Below are positions 34,015-43,263 of a stretch of DNA of 64,000 nt, piece after piece. The stretch spans positions 62,001 through 126,000 of the forward strand of contig NZ_QMHN01000001.1 of the NCBI RefSeq assembly GCF_003313385.1, read 5' to 3'. The notes below the pieces were generated by a model. It was not told where the DNA came from and searched no databases. It saw only the letters and a list, made by a program, of their open reading frames with translations. The number at the start of each line of letters is the position of its first letter. The first letter of the stretch is position 1. This DNA is from Pedobacter chitinilyticus. GTDB lineage: Bacteria; Bacteroidota; Bacteroidia; Sphingobacteriales; Sphingobacteriaceae. The position numbers and the translations under genes were made by a program.

Positions 34015-34142
34015 TTTTGTTATGAGTTGCGGGTTTTTAGCTATTGTGCCTTAACCTACACCCGCAACTCACCACCTATAACCCACAGCTTATACCTCGC
34101 AACTGGTAACTCATAACCTGCAACTCCCAACCTGCAACTCAA

Positions 34143-34940
34143 TTGGATCAAATCATTCATTTTATCACTACCAATAGCACCGACTTAGCATTGCTTTGTT
34201 TGGCGGCTTTTGCGGCAGGTTTTATTGATGCCATTGTGGGTGGAGGTGGTTTGTTGCAAACACCAGCGATCTTGCTTATTTTACCTCAATATCCAGTGGC
34301 AACGTTGTTTGGTACGGTAAAAATTCCGTCGCTTGCTGGAACTGCCGTTGCGGCGGTAAAGTATGCTAAACAAGTAAAGTTTAAAGCGGCTATTTTAGCA
34401 GGATGTACCATAGCTGCTTTTATGGCTTCGTTGTGCGGGGCCTACTTGGTAAGCACCATTAACAACCAGCACATTAAACCCGTTATTTTAGCAGTGCTTG
34501 TAGCGGTAGCACTTTATACTTATTTTAATAAAAAATTTGGAGAGCAGCAACACAAAAGCCATACTTTGGGCAAGCAAATTTTACTGGCTTGTTTGTTTGG
34601 TTTAATGATTGGCTTTTATGATGGCTTGATCGGCCCAGGTACAGGTTCTTTCTTGATCCTGGCTTTTGTGGGCATCCTGGGTTTTGATTTTGTAGGCGCC
34701 AGTGCAAATGCCAAAATTGTCAACGTAGGCACTAACTTGGCTGCACTCATTTATTTCAGTTCAACGGGCCACGTATTATTTCAATATGCCATTCCTATGG
34801 CTATTTTCAATGTGCTAGGTTCCTTTTTAGGAGCTAGACTTGCTTTGCTTAAAGGCAATAAGTTCGTCCGTATCTTTTTCTTGATCGTTGTATTTGGTAC
34901 CATTTTGCGTTTCGCGTACGATGTGTTTTTGAAAAACTAG
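34143..34940 (+). CDS. TSUP-family permease (TauE/SafE-like)
   Basis: 265 residues in about eight membrane segments. The N-terminal FAAGFIDAIVGGGGLLQTPA and the repeat FGLMIGFYDGLIGPGTGSFLILAF are the paired glycine-rich motifs of the TSUP family, which exports or imports sulfur oxyanions and organic anions such as sulfite or sulfoacetate. The substrate is unknown. The start is a TTG: an in-frame stop lies at 34107, with no ATG between. The upstream 100 bp are degenerate CAACTCATAACC-like repeats, so no ribosome-binding context can be judged. Confidence 0.88.
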   Translation: MDQIIHFITTNSTDLALLCLAAFAAGFIDAIVGGGGLLQTPAILLILPQYPVATLFGTVKIPSLAGTAVAAVKYAKQVKFKAAILAGCTIAAFMASLCGAYLVSTINNQHIKPVILAVLVAVALYTYFNKKFGEQQHKSHTLGKQILLACLFGLMIGFYDGLIGPGTGSFLILAFVGILGFDFVGASANAKIVNVGTNLAALIYFSSTGHVLFQYAIPMAIFNVLGSFLGARLALLKGNKFVRIFFLIVVFGTILRFAYDVFLKN

Positions 34941-35317
34941 GAACTAGTGGTTAGGAATTAGGAATTAGTGGTTAGTTGCTAGTGGTTAGTTAGGAAGTTA
35001 ATGGGTAGCACTAGTCATCTATAAACAAGTGAGCCAATAACCAATGAACTATTATATTATCGGCACCCTGTCATCCAGAGCAACACTTAGGCTGCGAAAA
35101 GGGCTCCTTGAATAGTAGCTTAAAATTAGCTCATTATCTAATTTTCCAAAGATCAAATAAAAGGTTAGGTTATTAATTAGTCCTGTCCATTAAAGTCTCG
35201 AGATGATGGAGTAGAAACGGACTGAACAATAATTGATGCCAAATAAACAGTTAACCGATTAAACGAATAATCAACTAACCACTAATTCCTAACCACTAGT
35301 TCCTAGCTCCTAAAAAA
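34941..35317. other. Non-coding gap of degenerate short repeats
   Basis: No gene seen. Starts with words of the type AACTAGTGGTTAGGAATTAG repeated several times, ends (35275-35317) with their complement (CTAACCACTAATTCC), and has a REP remnant (GTCATCCAGAGCA...GGGCTCCTTG) around 35069-35115. The complementary ends could pair. Confidence 0.55.
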
Positions 35318-36442
35318 CTACTTCTTATCTATCGTCCCCGATTTGGTTTTCACCGTACCCTTTTTCCTATAAATAGCAAAGCTCATAGGGCTTTTGGCTG
35401 GACGTTCATCGCCGAACAACACGCCCCAGTGTTTAAAGCCTTCACTTCTATCGAAAATAACTTTAAGTACTGCAATAATAGGCATTGACAAAAACATGCC
35501 CGAAATACCTGCCACTACACCACCAATGACGACACCCAAAATGGAGACCAGCGCATTGATTTTTACTTTAGAACCTACAATACGTGGCATTAAGATGTTG
35601 TTATCGAAGAATTGAACGACGGCAATTACCAACAAAACGGTAATCACTGGGCCTAATTCTGGAGAAGAGGTTAGCGTAATCAGCACACCCAAAATGTTAC
35701 CAATTAAGGCCCCCACATAAGGGATTAGATTTAAGATGGCGAAAATAACCCCAATCAACAAAGCATGTTTAATGCCAAACAACGTAAGCGTTCCGCCAAG
35801 TAAAATAGTCATGTAGGTAATTTGGATGAGCAAGCCCACTAAATAATTTTTGATGATGGCCTCCGCTTCATAAGAAGCCTCTTTCACCTTCGGATGGTGT
35901 TCGACCTTGAACCACATGAACAAAAAGCGCAATAAAATATCCTTATAAAAAAGGATCAGGTAAATATAGATAGGAATAAGGCCTAAAAACACGAAAATAC
36001 TACTCAAGGTCACGGCCGCACCACTAGCTGCTTTCCCAGCCATATTTAACAAATCATCACTCTTTTCAGTAATGAATTTCTTTTGTTTGCCAATAGAGAA
36101 ATCGGTAAAGCTGCTGATCCATTCTTGTAACGACTGCAAATGCTTAGCCACGTTAGATTTAATTTGTGGAAAATCGTTCACCAAAATGCCAATCTGGGCC
36201 GAAAAAAACCAGATAATTCCTGCGATAAAAATAAATACCAACAAAATGGGCAAGATGATGGCCAGTGCTTCTGGAAATTTATATTTCCTTAAAAAACGAT
36301 AAATAGGCAATAGTAAAATACTAATGAAAAACGCCATGATTACAGGCATGATGATGTCGCTGGCAATGGCAAAAATACCGATACATAAACATAGGCCAAG
36401 CAACTCAATAGAACGCTTTACGGTTAAGGGTAGTTCTTTCAT
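35318..36442 (-). CDS. AI-2E family transporter (membrane permease)
   Basis: 374 residues with eight predicted membrane segments in the family pattern: two N-terminal pairs (LGLCLCIGIFAIASDIIMPVIMAFFISILLL; ALAIILPILLVFIFIAGIIWFF), a long cytosolic/periplasmic helix region (about 85-150), and the conserved C-terminal core with ILNLIPYVGALIGNILGVL and PRIVGSKVKINALVSILGVVIGG. Members include TqsA-like exporters and Na+/H+ antiporters, so the name does not prove autoinducer transport. Transcribed alone. Confidence 0.88.
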   Translation of the reverse strand: MKELPLTVKRSIELLGLCLCIGIFAIASDIIMPVIMAFFISILLLPIYRFLRKYKFPEALAIILPILLVFIFIAGIIWFFSAQIGILVNDFPQIKSNVAKHLQSLQEWISSFTDFSIGKQKKFITEKSDDLLNMAGKAASGAAVTLSSIFVFLGLIPIYIYLILFYKDILLRFLFMWFKVEHHPKVKEASYEAEAIIKNYLVGLLIQITYMTILLGGTLTLFGIKHALLIGVIFAILNLIPYVGALIGNILGVLITLTSSPELGPVITVLLVIAVVQFFDNNILMPRIVGSKVKINALVSILGVVIGGVVAGISGMFLSMPIIAVLKVIFDRSEGFKHWGVLFGDERPAKSPMSFAIYRKKGTVKTKSGTIDKK

Positions 36443-36563
36443 AATTAAAGATGGTATAAAATTTAATCCCTAACACTAAAGTAGGCAAATTGTTTGGATG
36501 AAGGGGTGGTTAATTGGTTCATTAGCTCATTTGTTTATTGGGTTAATCACTTAATTGTTCACC

Positions 36564-36974
36564 CCGCTCATTATGTCATCCTGAGTACGCGAAGGATCTC
36601 TTTATAGGTTATTTGTTTAATAGCTCTTTGGGGCTAGGAACTAGTGGTTGGTATTTAGATGAGTAGTTCCCAAAATTCCCCTCTTTTAGAGGGGTGCCCA
36701 ACGGGCGGGGTGTTGTTTACTTGTTAATCGTTTACTTGTTCATCCCGCTCATTATGTCATCCTGAGCGAGCGAAGGATCTCTTTATAGGTTATTTGTTTA
36801 ATAGCTCTTTGGGGCTAGGAACTAGTGGTTGGTATTTAGATGAGTAGTTCCCAAAATTCCCCTCTTTTAGAGGGGTGCCCAACGGGCGGGGTGTTGTTTA
36901 CTTGTTAATCGCTTAATTGTTCATCCCGCTCATTATGTCATCCTGAGTACGCGAAGGATCTCTTATTGGTTGTT
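36564..36974. repeat. 181-bp tandem repeat, two full copies and a partial third
   Basis: CCGCTCATTATGTCATCCTG recurs at 36564, 36745 and 36926, i.e. exactly 181 bp apart. Each unit joins a GTCATCCTGAG...GCGAAGGATCTCTT element to a CCCCTCTTTTAGAGGGGTGCCCAACGGGCGGGGTG element, two repeat types known from Bacteroidota intergenic DNA. The copies are almost identical, pointing to recent duplication. Confidence 0.8.
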
Positions 36975-37043
36975 TATTCACTTTACTCCACTCACAACTC
37001 ATAACCCGTAACTCGCAACCCATTTCCATAACCCAAAAATCCG

Positions 37044-37051
37044 TACTTTTG
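37044..37051 (+). promoter_or_regulatory. -7-like box abutting the mnmE start codon
   Basis: TACTTTTG fits TAnnTTTG and ends 4 bp before the ATG at 37056. Confidence 0.35.
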
Positions 37052-37055
37052 CGGC

Positions 37056-38417
37056 ATGATGTTCACCAACGATACCATTATTGCTTTATCAACACCTCCA
37101 GGCAGCGGCGCCATAGGCGTCATCCGTCTTTCCGGACCTGAGGCCATTAGCTTAACCAACAGTGTGTTTAGCGGTAAGGATTTAGCTAAGCAGGCTACCC
37201 ATACCTTGCACTTTGGCTTAATCAAAGATGGCGAGGTAGTAGTTGATGAAGTAGTGGTGTCTTTATTTGTGGGCCCAAAATCATACACCAAAGAGCATGT
37301 GGTTGAAATCTCTTGCCATGGTTCCAATTACATCATTCAACAAATCATCAGCTTGTTGATCCGTAAAGGAGCAAGGGCTGCCAAACCTGGAGAATTCACC
37401 CTACGTGCTTTCCTTAATGGCGCTTTCGATTTAAGCCAAGCAGAAGCCGTGGCCGATTTGATTGCTTCAGATAGCAAGGCATCGCATGAAGTGGCCATGC
37501 AGCAAATGCGTGGTGGCTTTTCTAACGAGCTGAAAGATTTACGCGAACAGCTGATCCACTTTGCCAGCATGATTGAACTCGAACTCGATTTTGCAGAGGA
37601 AGATGTAGAATTTGCCAACCGTGATCAGTTACGTGACCTCGTCAACCGCATCAACAAAGTATTGCAAAGGCTCATCCATTCCTTTGAAGTAGGTAATGTG
37701 ATTAAAAATGGCGTTCCAGTGGTCATTGCAGGAAAACCTAACGTAGGCAAATCTACCTTACTCAATGCGCTATTGAATGAGGAACGTGCCATTGTGAGTG
37801 ATATTGCAGGGACCACACGCGATACCATTGAAGATGAGATTAACATTAACGGTGTAGTATTTAGGTTTATTGATACCGCTGGGATCCGCGAAACCGCTGA
37901 CGTGATTGAAGCCAAAGGAGTGGAGCGCAGCTTAGAGAAAATGAAACAGGCCAAATTGATCATTTATATGGTTGATGCGCAAGAAGAACAAGCCGAAGTG
38001 TTGAAACAATTACAAGATTTAGCGCTACAACAAACACCTTATCTGTTCATCGTGAACAAAGCAGAATTGTTAACGGCCGAACAAAAGGAATTTTACTTGG
38101 AGCATGGCGCTTTACTCATTTCTGCCAAAACCAAGCAGGGAATGGATGTGTTGGAGAATGCTTTATTAGAAAAAGTGAATTTAAGCCATATCAATACCAG
38201 CGAAACTTTGGTAACCAACATTCGACATGTGGAGGCTTTAAAGCAAACGCAAAATTCCTTAAACCGAGTATTAGAAAACATTCATAACCCTGTAACTTCC
38301 GACTTTCTGGCGATGGACATTAAACAGGCCTTGCATTATTTGGGAGAGATCACTGGTACGGTGACCACGGATGACTTGCTAGAAAATATCTTTACGAAGT
38401 TTTGCATCGGTAAATAA
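37056..38417 (+). CDS. mnmE: tRNA modification GTPase MnmE
   Basis: With MnmG makes the 5-carboxymethylaminomethyl group on U34 of certain tRNAs. 453 residues. The N-terminal tetrahydrofolate-binding domain holds DTIIALSTPPGSGAIGVIRLSG, the helical domain is in the middle, and an inserted Ras-like G domain carries GKPNVGKSTLLNALL, DTAGIRE and VNKAE. The C-terminal FCIGK has the conserved cysteine. All motifs intact. The second codon is also ATG (37059), an equally possible start. Confidence 0.97.
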   Translation: MMFTNDTIIALSTPPGSGAIGVIRLSGPEAISLTNSVFSGKDLAKQATHTLHFGLIKDGEVVVDEVVVSLFVGPKSYTKEHVVEISCHGSNYIIQQIISLLIRKGARAAKPGEFTLRAFLNGAFDLSQAEAVADLIASDSKASHEVAMQQMRGGFSNELKDLREQLIHFASMIELELDFAEEDVEFANRDQLRDLVNRINKVLQRLIHSFEVGNVIKNGVPVVIAGKPNVGKSTLLNALLNEERAIVSDIAGTTRDTIEDEININGVVFRFIDTAGIRETADVIEAKGVERSLEKMKQAKLIIYMVDAQEEQAEVLKQLQDLALQQTPYLFIVNKAELLTAEQKEFYLEHGALLISAKTKQGMDVLENALLEKVNLSHINTSETLVTNIRHVEALKQTQNSLNRVLENIHNPVTSDFLAMDIKQALHYLGEITGTVTTDDLLENIFTKFCIGK

Positions 38418-38473
38418 CCCCTGTTAAGGGAGTTGTAGGCAAAATTACCGTTAGTGAGCATTTTTTGTAGTAT

Positions 38474-38500
38474 ATCGATGGAATGAGGTCGTTCGTCGCT
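38474..38500 (+). promoter_or_regulatory. Predicted LytTR-type tandem site 1
   Basis: Half-sites ATCGAT (38474) and TTCGTCGCT with GTCGCT (38495), 21 bp apart; the second departs from RTCKAY at one base. It lies 43 bp before the hydrolase start. Confidence 0.5.
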
Positions 38501-38537
38501 ATGGATTGTATATACCATCATCTTCATCTTTCTTTAA

Positions 38538-39665
38538 ATGAAAAAGATGAAAGTGAAATACTTTAAAAAGATAACCATTGCGTGTTTAGTCATGCTTGCT
38601 ATATCCGTTAAGGGACAACAACGACCTCAAACTCCAATAGCCCCTTTTCCCTATGACGTAGAAGAGGTATTTTACAAAGTAGCCAGTGATACTGCTGTAA
38701 AGCTGGCCGCCACAGTAACTATCCCTAAAGACCAAGGTCCTTTTCCAGCTATTTTAATTATTGGAGGATCTGGGCAAACTTCTAGAGACCAACCATTTTT
38801 TAATCACAAACCTTTGTGGGTCCTTGCTGATTTTCTTACCAGACTTGGATATGTTACACTGCGTTTTGATGATCGTGGAGCTGGAAGTTCTACTTTGGGA
38901 AGCAAGAAAATTCACGAATTACAAGAAGAAGACTACTTGGCTGATGCTTCGGCTGGAATCGATTTCCTTAAAAAACATCCATCAGTTGATCCAAAAAAAA
39001 TAGGGGTGATAGGCCATAGTGCTGGTGCTGGGCAAGGCCTGGCATTACTGGCCGACAAAAGCAAGCAATTAGTTTTCTCGATCATGTTAGCTGGCTATGT
39101 TAACAATTATCCGCATATGGTGGTGGCACATCAAAGCAAAATGATGGCAAAAGCAGCGGGCTGGCCGCTTTCATGGCAACGTGCGGATAGTAGTTTTGTA
39201 AGCAGGAGCATCTATTATACCAAAAACGAAAATAATTATGAACAGCGTTACAAAGCAATCAAGGCAATTGCCGACGAGGAATTGACAAAGCTAGGCAAAC
39301 TTGAAACTGACGAGCTCCAGAAAAGGATAAACACCAGAGTGTATATTTTGGCCAGTGAGCAATTTCACAAGGCTGCCCAAGTAGAACCAAAAGATAATTT
39401 GCTGATGATCAAATCGCCAGTGTTAATTATCAACGGAGACCTTGACCTGAATGTGGATGCCGCTTATCACAGTCCGAGGATGGCCAGCTCGCTCCAGAAG
39501 AACTTCAATAGCAAATCAAAGATTGTAGTACTAAAGGGCATCAACCATATGCTACAAGGGGGCGGACGCACGGGATTAATGGAAGAATCAAAAGATATCA
39601 ATGAAACGATTAGTCCCCTTATACTCGAACAGATAAGTAAGTGGTTAAGTACTTTAAGTAAGTAG
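38538..39665 (+). CDS. Exported alpha/beta hydrolase
   Basis: 375 residues. Signal peptide (ITIACLVMLAISVKGQ), then an alpha/beta hydrolase of the S9/DUF1749-like esterase type. The oxyanion region is IIGGSGQTSRDQ, the nucleophile is Ser161 in IGHSAGAGQ, the acid is probably in LIINGDLDLNVD, and the histidine is in LKGINHMLQGGG. Probably acts on an ester in the periplasm; substrate unknown. It heads the accessory region of serine hydrolases and has a LytTR-type tandem site directly upstream. Confidence 0.88.
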   Translation: MKKMKVKYFKKITIACLVMLAISVKGQQRPQTPIAPFPYDVEEVFYKVASDTAVKLAATVTIPKDQGPFPAILIIGGSGQTSRDQPFFNHKPLWVLADFLTRLGYVTLRFDDRGAGSSTLGSKKIHELQEEDYLADASAGIDFLKKHPSVDPKKIGVIGHSAGAGQGLALLADKSKQLVFSIMLAGYVNNYPHMVVAHQSKMMAKAAGWPLSWQRADSSFVSRSIYYTKNENNYEQRYKAIKAIADEELTKLGKLETDELQKRINTRVYILASEQFHKAAQVEPKDNLLMIKSPVLIINGDLDLNVDAAYHSPRMASSLQKNFNSKSKIVVLKGINHMLQGGGRTGLMEESKDINETISPLILEQISKWLSTLSK

Positions 39666-39728
39666 GCTCCAATTTAGATATTATTAAATGTTCGATGGTA
39701 TTTTGCGATTGACCAACCATAAAAAATC

Positions 39729-39818
39729 ATGAAAACTATAAATAAGTTAACTGCGCTGGTTCTTTTATCGACCACCTGACCATTTGCTCACAATCTTTCT
39801 AACAAAAGCAATGATTGA
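39729..39818 (+). pseudogene. Remnant of an exported protein gene
   Basis: An ATG opens a signal-peptide-like MKTINKLTALVLLSTT, then a TGA (39777), then PFAHNLSNKSND and another TGA in the same frame. The join TT*PFAHNLS looks like a signal peptide and mature start interrupted by a point-mutated codon. The rest of the gene is gone. It lies between two hydrolase genes, so it may be a decayed paralogue. Confidence 0.4.
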
Positions 39819-39970
39819 GGCAGTAATAAATCGCGATTGCCTGCTAAATATCATGGGGAGCCGAGATCGAGTGCGTTATAAATATCAGAACCTTAAACAC
39901 CTAAAATTGTCGATTATAAAATGCAAGAGGTTCCAATAAATAGGTGTTCCCTTTAACATACTTGCATTTC

Positions 39971-39997
39971 GTCTACGATTTGTAGGCTTCGGTCGAC
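39971..39997 (+). promoter_or_regulatory. Predicted LytTR-type tandem site 2
   Basis: TTTCGTCTAC (GTCTAC at 39971) and TTCGGTCGAC (GTCGAC at 39992), exactly 21 bp apart, both fitting RTCKAY. 41 bp before the start codon at 40038. Confidence 0.6.
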
Positions 39998-40037
39998 AAA
40001 GTGTAACCTGAACCAAGTTTGATAGTCTTTTCTGTAA

Positions 40038-41381
40038 ATGAATAATATGCACAAAAATCTTTTATTGATCTTTTTGATCATACCTACCTTGCTCAAAGCA
40101 CAAAATATCCCAGTTCAGGCAGATTCATTGCTGACTAACTATTTCCGTCAGGGACTTTTTTCTGGAAATGTCTCCATCATCAAAAAAGGCAAAATCCTGT
40201 TTTCCAAATCTTACGGCTATAGCAATGCCAAAACCAGGATACCTAATGACAAAGAAACGCAATTCCGTATAGGTTCTATCACAAAAACTTTTATTGCGGC
40301 CCTAATTCTTCGCCTACATGAACGTGGTAAACTTTCACTGAATGAAAAGGTTTCGAAATATCTGCCAAACTACCATTATGGAGATTCGGTCACCATCTGG
40401 AACCTCTTGAACCATACTTCAGGTATCAAGAGTTTTACATCCATCGAAAAATTCCAGAAGGAAAAAATGGAGATGACCAGTACTTCAGAAGTGATGAGCA
40501 CGTTTGCGCAAATACCACTGCTATTTTCGCCTGGTAGTAACTTTCAATATAGCAACTCCAACTATCTTTTACTCGCCTACATCGCAGAGAAAATTACTAA
40601 AAAGAACTTATCCCAACTATTAAGAGACGAAATTACCCAGCCATTGGGAATGAAAAATACTGGAATCGATAGTGACGGAAGGAAATCCGACAACAAGGCC
40701 TTAGGGCACGAGGCGTCTCTCCTAAGCGACCATGATATTTCTCCGAATAACAACATAGGCCTGCTATCGGGAGCTGGAGCAATGTACAGTACCGCTGAAG
40801 ATTTGCTGCGGTGGGAGAGGGCAATGTATGGCAATACGATACTTAGCGACAGTAGCAAGTCAATAATGTTTCGCCCTTACTTAAAAAATTACGGTCTGGG
40901 TTGGCAGGTTAGCCAAAACAATAGCCGTTTAAGCTATGCTCATTCTGGTTCCATCGACGGATTTAAATCAAATATCCAATTATTTCCGCAAACAGAAACC
41001 GCAATCATTTTCTTGTCGAACTATTTCAACACGCCAGGTCCCGAAATATGTGCTGCTTTAGAGGCCATCACCTTTAATGAACCTTTCCAAATACCAACCG
41101 AACGACGTGCAATTACACTTCCCCAGGAACAGCTTGCTGCTTATATAGGAAATTACGATTTCCAAGGTAAATTAGAAATGAGCATTGTTATCGAAAACGG
41201 AAGACTATTAAGTAAAATTAAAGGACAGCCTACGGTGAGTTTAAACCCAATTGGCGACCATAAGTTCTATGTTCCAATGAACGGCGTATACATTCAATTC
41301 AAAATGTCGACCAGTAAAAATGCGGCTTCCTTGCAAATCATGGATGGAAAGAGAGGGCTTGAATTCATTAGAAAAGAATAA
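40038..41381 (+). CDS. Serine hydrolase, class C beta-lactamase/penicillin-binding fold
   Basis: 447 residues with a signal peptide (LLLIFLIIPTLLKAQ). The serine nucleophile is Ser80 in RIGSITKTF (SxxK, Lys83) and the second motif is Tyr171-Ser-Asn. The third is HSG in YAHSGSIDGFKSN, where class C enzymes have KTG. The C-terminal ~100 residues form a separate lipocalin-like beta domain, as in many peptidase S12-like esterases. Likely a D-aminopeptidase, esterase or peptidoglycan-linked hydrolase in the periplasm rather than a true beta-lactamase. An alternative ATG lies at 40047. A second family member follows. Confidence 0.88.
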   Translation: MNNMHKNLLLIFLIIPTLLKAQNIPVQADSLLTNYFRQGLFSGNVSIIKKGKILFSKSYGYSNAKTRIPNDKETQFRIGSITKTFIAALILRLHERGKLSLNEKVSKYLPNYHYGDSVTIWNLLNHTSGIKSFTSIEKFQKEKMEMTSTSEVMSTFAQIPLLFSPGSNFQYSNSNYLLLAYIAEKITKKNLSQLLRDEITQPLGMKNTGIDSDGRKSDNKALGHEASLLSDHDISPNNNIGLLSGAGAMYSTAEDLLRWERAMYGNTILSDSSKSIMFRPYLKNYGLGWQVSQNNSRLSYAHSGSIDGFKSNIQLFPQTETAIIFLSNYFNTPGPEICAALEAITFNEPFQIPTERRAITLPQEQLAAYIGNYDFQGKLEMSIVIENGRLLSKIKGQPTVSLNPIGDHKFYVPMNGVYIQFKMSTSKNAASLQIMDGKRGLEFIRKE

Positions 41382-41439
41382 CATGGAAGACAGTTAGCAG
41401 CCAATCAGTTTAGAACATTTGAACAGTTAACAAAATGAG

Positions 41440-42579
41440 ATGAAAAAGTATTCCCTATTTATTTTTTTACTTTTTACGGTGGTAACAAGCAGTTATAGCC
41501 AAAAACAATGGCCTACCCAACCATTTATCGACTCCTATATAAAAGGCGAGATGAAGACCTTAGGCATTCCAGGCATGGCGGTAGCGGTTATCAAAGATGG
41601 AAAAGTATTGCATGCTAACACTTACGGCATCGCTAATATAGAGTATGATATTCCCGTTTCAATGAGCACATCCTTCCAAATCGCTTCGGTAACAAAATTA
41701 TTTACTTCTACTTTAATGATGAAATGGTTACAGCAGAAGAGGATATCCCTCGATGATTATGTGACAAACCATATTCCTAATGCCCCTGAGACTTGGAAGA
41801 AAATTACGATCAGGCATCTGCTGGCTCACGAAAGCGGGGTGCCTTGGCCAGCGTCATTGGGCGGTACAATAGGGATCACCGCTTCCGAACCTTTTAAGGT
41901 CGACAGTATGGCTTTGCTCATAGAAAAGTTAAAAGCCCAGCCGCTAAAGTTTGAAACTGGATCAACACAGGCATATGTAAACGGTGATTATTTTCTGCTT
42001 CAGTATATCATCGAGAAAATAGGAGGTCTTCCTTTTGAACAAGTTTTAAAAAAGGAAGTATTTGATACGATTGGAATGACAGACAGCGGATATGATGTAG
42101 AACAGCGTGATTTAAGAATATTGACCATGTTTCCGTTGAAACGTAAATCCCAAAATTTTACGACTGGTAAAAATGGCCCTTTAATATTCAAAGGTTTTTA
42201 TGCGCCAACAAGCTATAATGCTGGTGGGATGCATTTGTCTATACACGACGCCATGAAGTGGGCGATCTCCCTTGATTCAGCTACTTTAATTACAGCAGCG
42301 ATGCAGAAGGAAATGGCAAAACAAACGCTGTTAAAAGGTGGGTTCACACAACTAGGTTGGACTACCCAAATAAACAATGGCTACCAGGTAATTGGACATA
42401 GTGGTGGTCCAGGATTGGGAGACATTTTAAGAGTGCCTTCTGAAAAGCTAACGATTATTGTGCTTAGTAATTTTGTGGATATGTATCCCTATATGGCTGG
42501 CAATATCCTAAAGCATTATCTTGCCAACTTTAACCCACAGCAAATGCCAAAAACCTTAAAAAGAGATTTGATTAGATGA
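41440..42579 (+). CDS. Serine hydrolase, class C beta-lactamase fold
   Basis: 379 residues, signal peptide (YSLFIFLLFTVVTSSYSQ). Nucleophile Ser83 in IASVTKLF (Lys86); second motif Tyr179-Val-Asn; third motif GHSGGPGLG. It lacks the extra C-terminal beta domain of the preceding 447-residue relative. It starts 58 bp after it on the same strand, so the pair is probably cotranscribed. Their active-site surroundings differ enough that they are not a recent duplication. Confidence 0.88.
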   Translation: MKKYSLFIFLLFTVVTSSYSQKQWPTQPFIDSYIKGEMKTLGIPGMAVAVIKDGKVLHANTYGIANIEYDIPVSMSTSFQIASVTKLFTSTLMMKWLQQKRISLDDYVTNHIPNAPETWKKITIRHLLAHESGVPWPASLGGTIGITASEPFKVDSMALLIEKLKAQPLKFETGSTQAYVNGDYFLLQYIIEKIGGLPFEQVLKKEVFDTIGMTDSGYDVEQRDLRILTMFPLKRKSQNFTTGKNGPLIFKGFYAPTSYNAGGMHLSIHDAMKWAISLDSATLITAAMQKEMAKQTLLKGGFTQLGWTTQINNGYQVIGHSGGPGLGDILRVPSEKLTIIVLSNFVDMYPYMAGNILKHYLANFNPQQMPKTLKRDLIR

Positions 42580-42679
42580 TGTGAACCGTTTTTGGAGATC
42601 CTTTGCGCTAAATGTTGCAACAGGTAATGATTTGAAGCAGAGAAATAGTTAATAACTTTGCAAGCAAACTCTTGTTGAT

Positions 42680-43204
42680 ATGATTAATATCTTTGTCATT
42701 AACGGTAGTGCCAGCGAACAGTCTTCCAACCAGCAGCTTATTCGAACAATCGAATTATTGGCTAAGGATAAATTTAAGCTTACCATTTGTACTAGCTTAA
42801 AAACACTGCCGCATTTTGATCCCGATCTTACCATCAACGAAACTCCACAATCCATTCTTGATTTGAGGAAGAACATTGAAAGCGCCGATGGTTTAATCAT
42901 TTGTACACCAGAATATATTTTCAGCATTCCCAGTGGTTTAAAAAATGCTATCGAATGGTGCATCTCAACGACTATATTTTCTGAAAAGCCAACAGCATTG
43001 ATTACCGCTTCGTCTCAGGGAGAAGCTGCTCATGAACAGTTACAGTTAATCATGAAAACAGCAATGGCAAGGTTCACTCCTGAAACAACATTGCTCATTC
43101 AGGGGATCAAAGGTAAATTTGATCTACAGGGCCAGCTTATTGATCCAACACTCCAAGGTTCGTTAAACATGCTGATTTCTGCCTTCACTAAGCTCTTGAA
43201 ATAG
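42680..43204 (+). CDS. NADPH-dependent FMN reductase family protein
   Basis: 174 residues, flavodoxin-like fold. FVINGSASEQSSNQQLIRTIELLA is the FMN-phosphate loop and IICTPEYIFSIPSGLKNAIEWC is the conserved flavin-ring loop of the ArsH/YieF/SsuE-type reductases. Soluble. Such enzymes reduce FMN, quinones, chromate or azo compounds; the substrate here is open. Confidence 0.88.
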   Translation: MINIFVINGSASEQSSNQQLIRTIELLAKDKFKLTICTSLKTLPHFDPDLTINETPQSILDLRKNIESADGLIICTPEYIFSIPSGLKNAIEWCISTTIFSEKPTALITASSQGEAAHEQLQLIMKTAMARFTPETTLLIQGIKGKFDLQGQLIDPTLQGSLNMLISAFTKLLK

Positions 43205-43263
43205 TAAAAAAACAATGCTTGTTACGCTCTTACTAATTAAAGTGATGTAGCCGAAGAGGTTAT

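Larger units (their letters stand above)
36443..37055. other. 613-bp non-coding region with tandem repeats
   Basis: No gene seen. Holds a 181-bp tandem repeat (listed separately) and, before mnmE, a short run of CAACTCATAACCC-like words. Confidence 0.65.
39666..40037. other. Gap with a gene remnant and a regulatory site
   Basis: No intact gene. Holds the signal-peptide remnant at 39729-39818 and, near its right end, LytTR-type site 2. The middle has multiple stops in all frames; short coding-like pieces around 39890-39940 may be further remnants. Confidence 0.5.

Noticed and set aside
40038..42579. The two beta-lactamase-fold genes as a resistance locus
   Set aside because: The third motif is HSG rather than KTG and the layout matches general S12-like hydrolases; no evidence for antibiotic hydrolysis.
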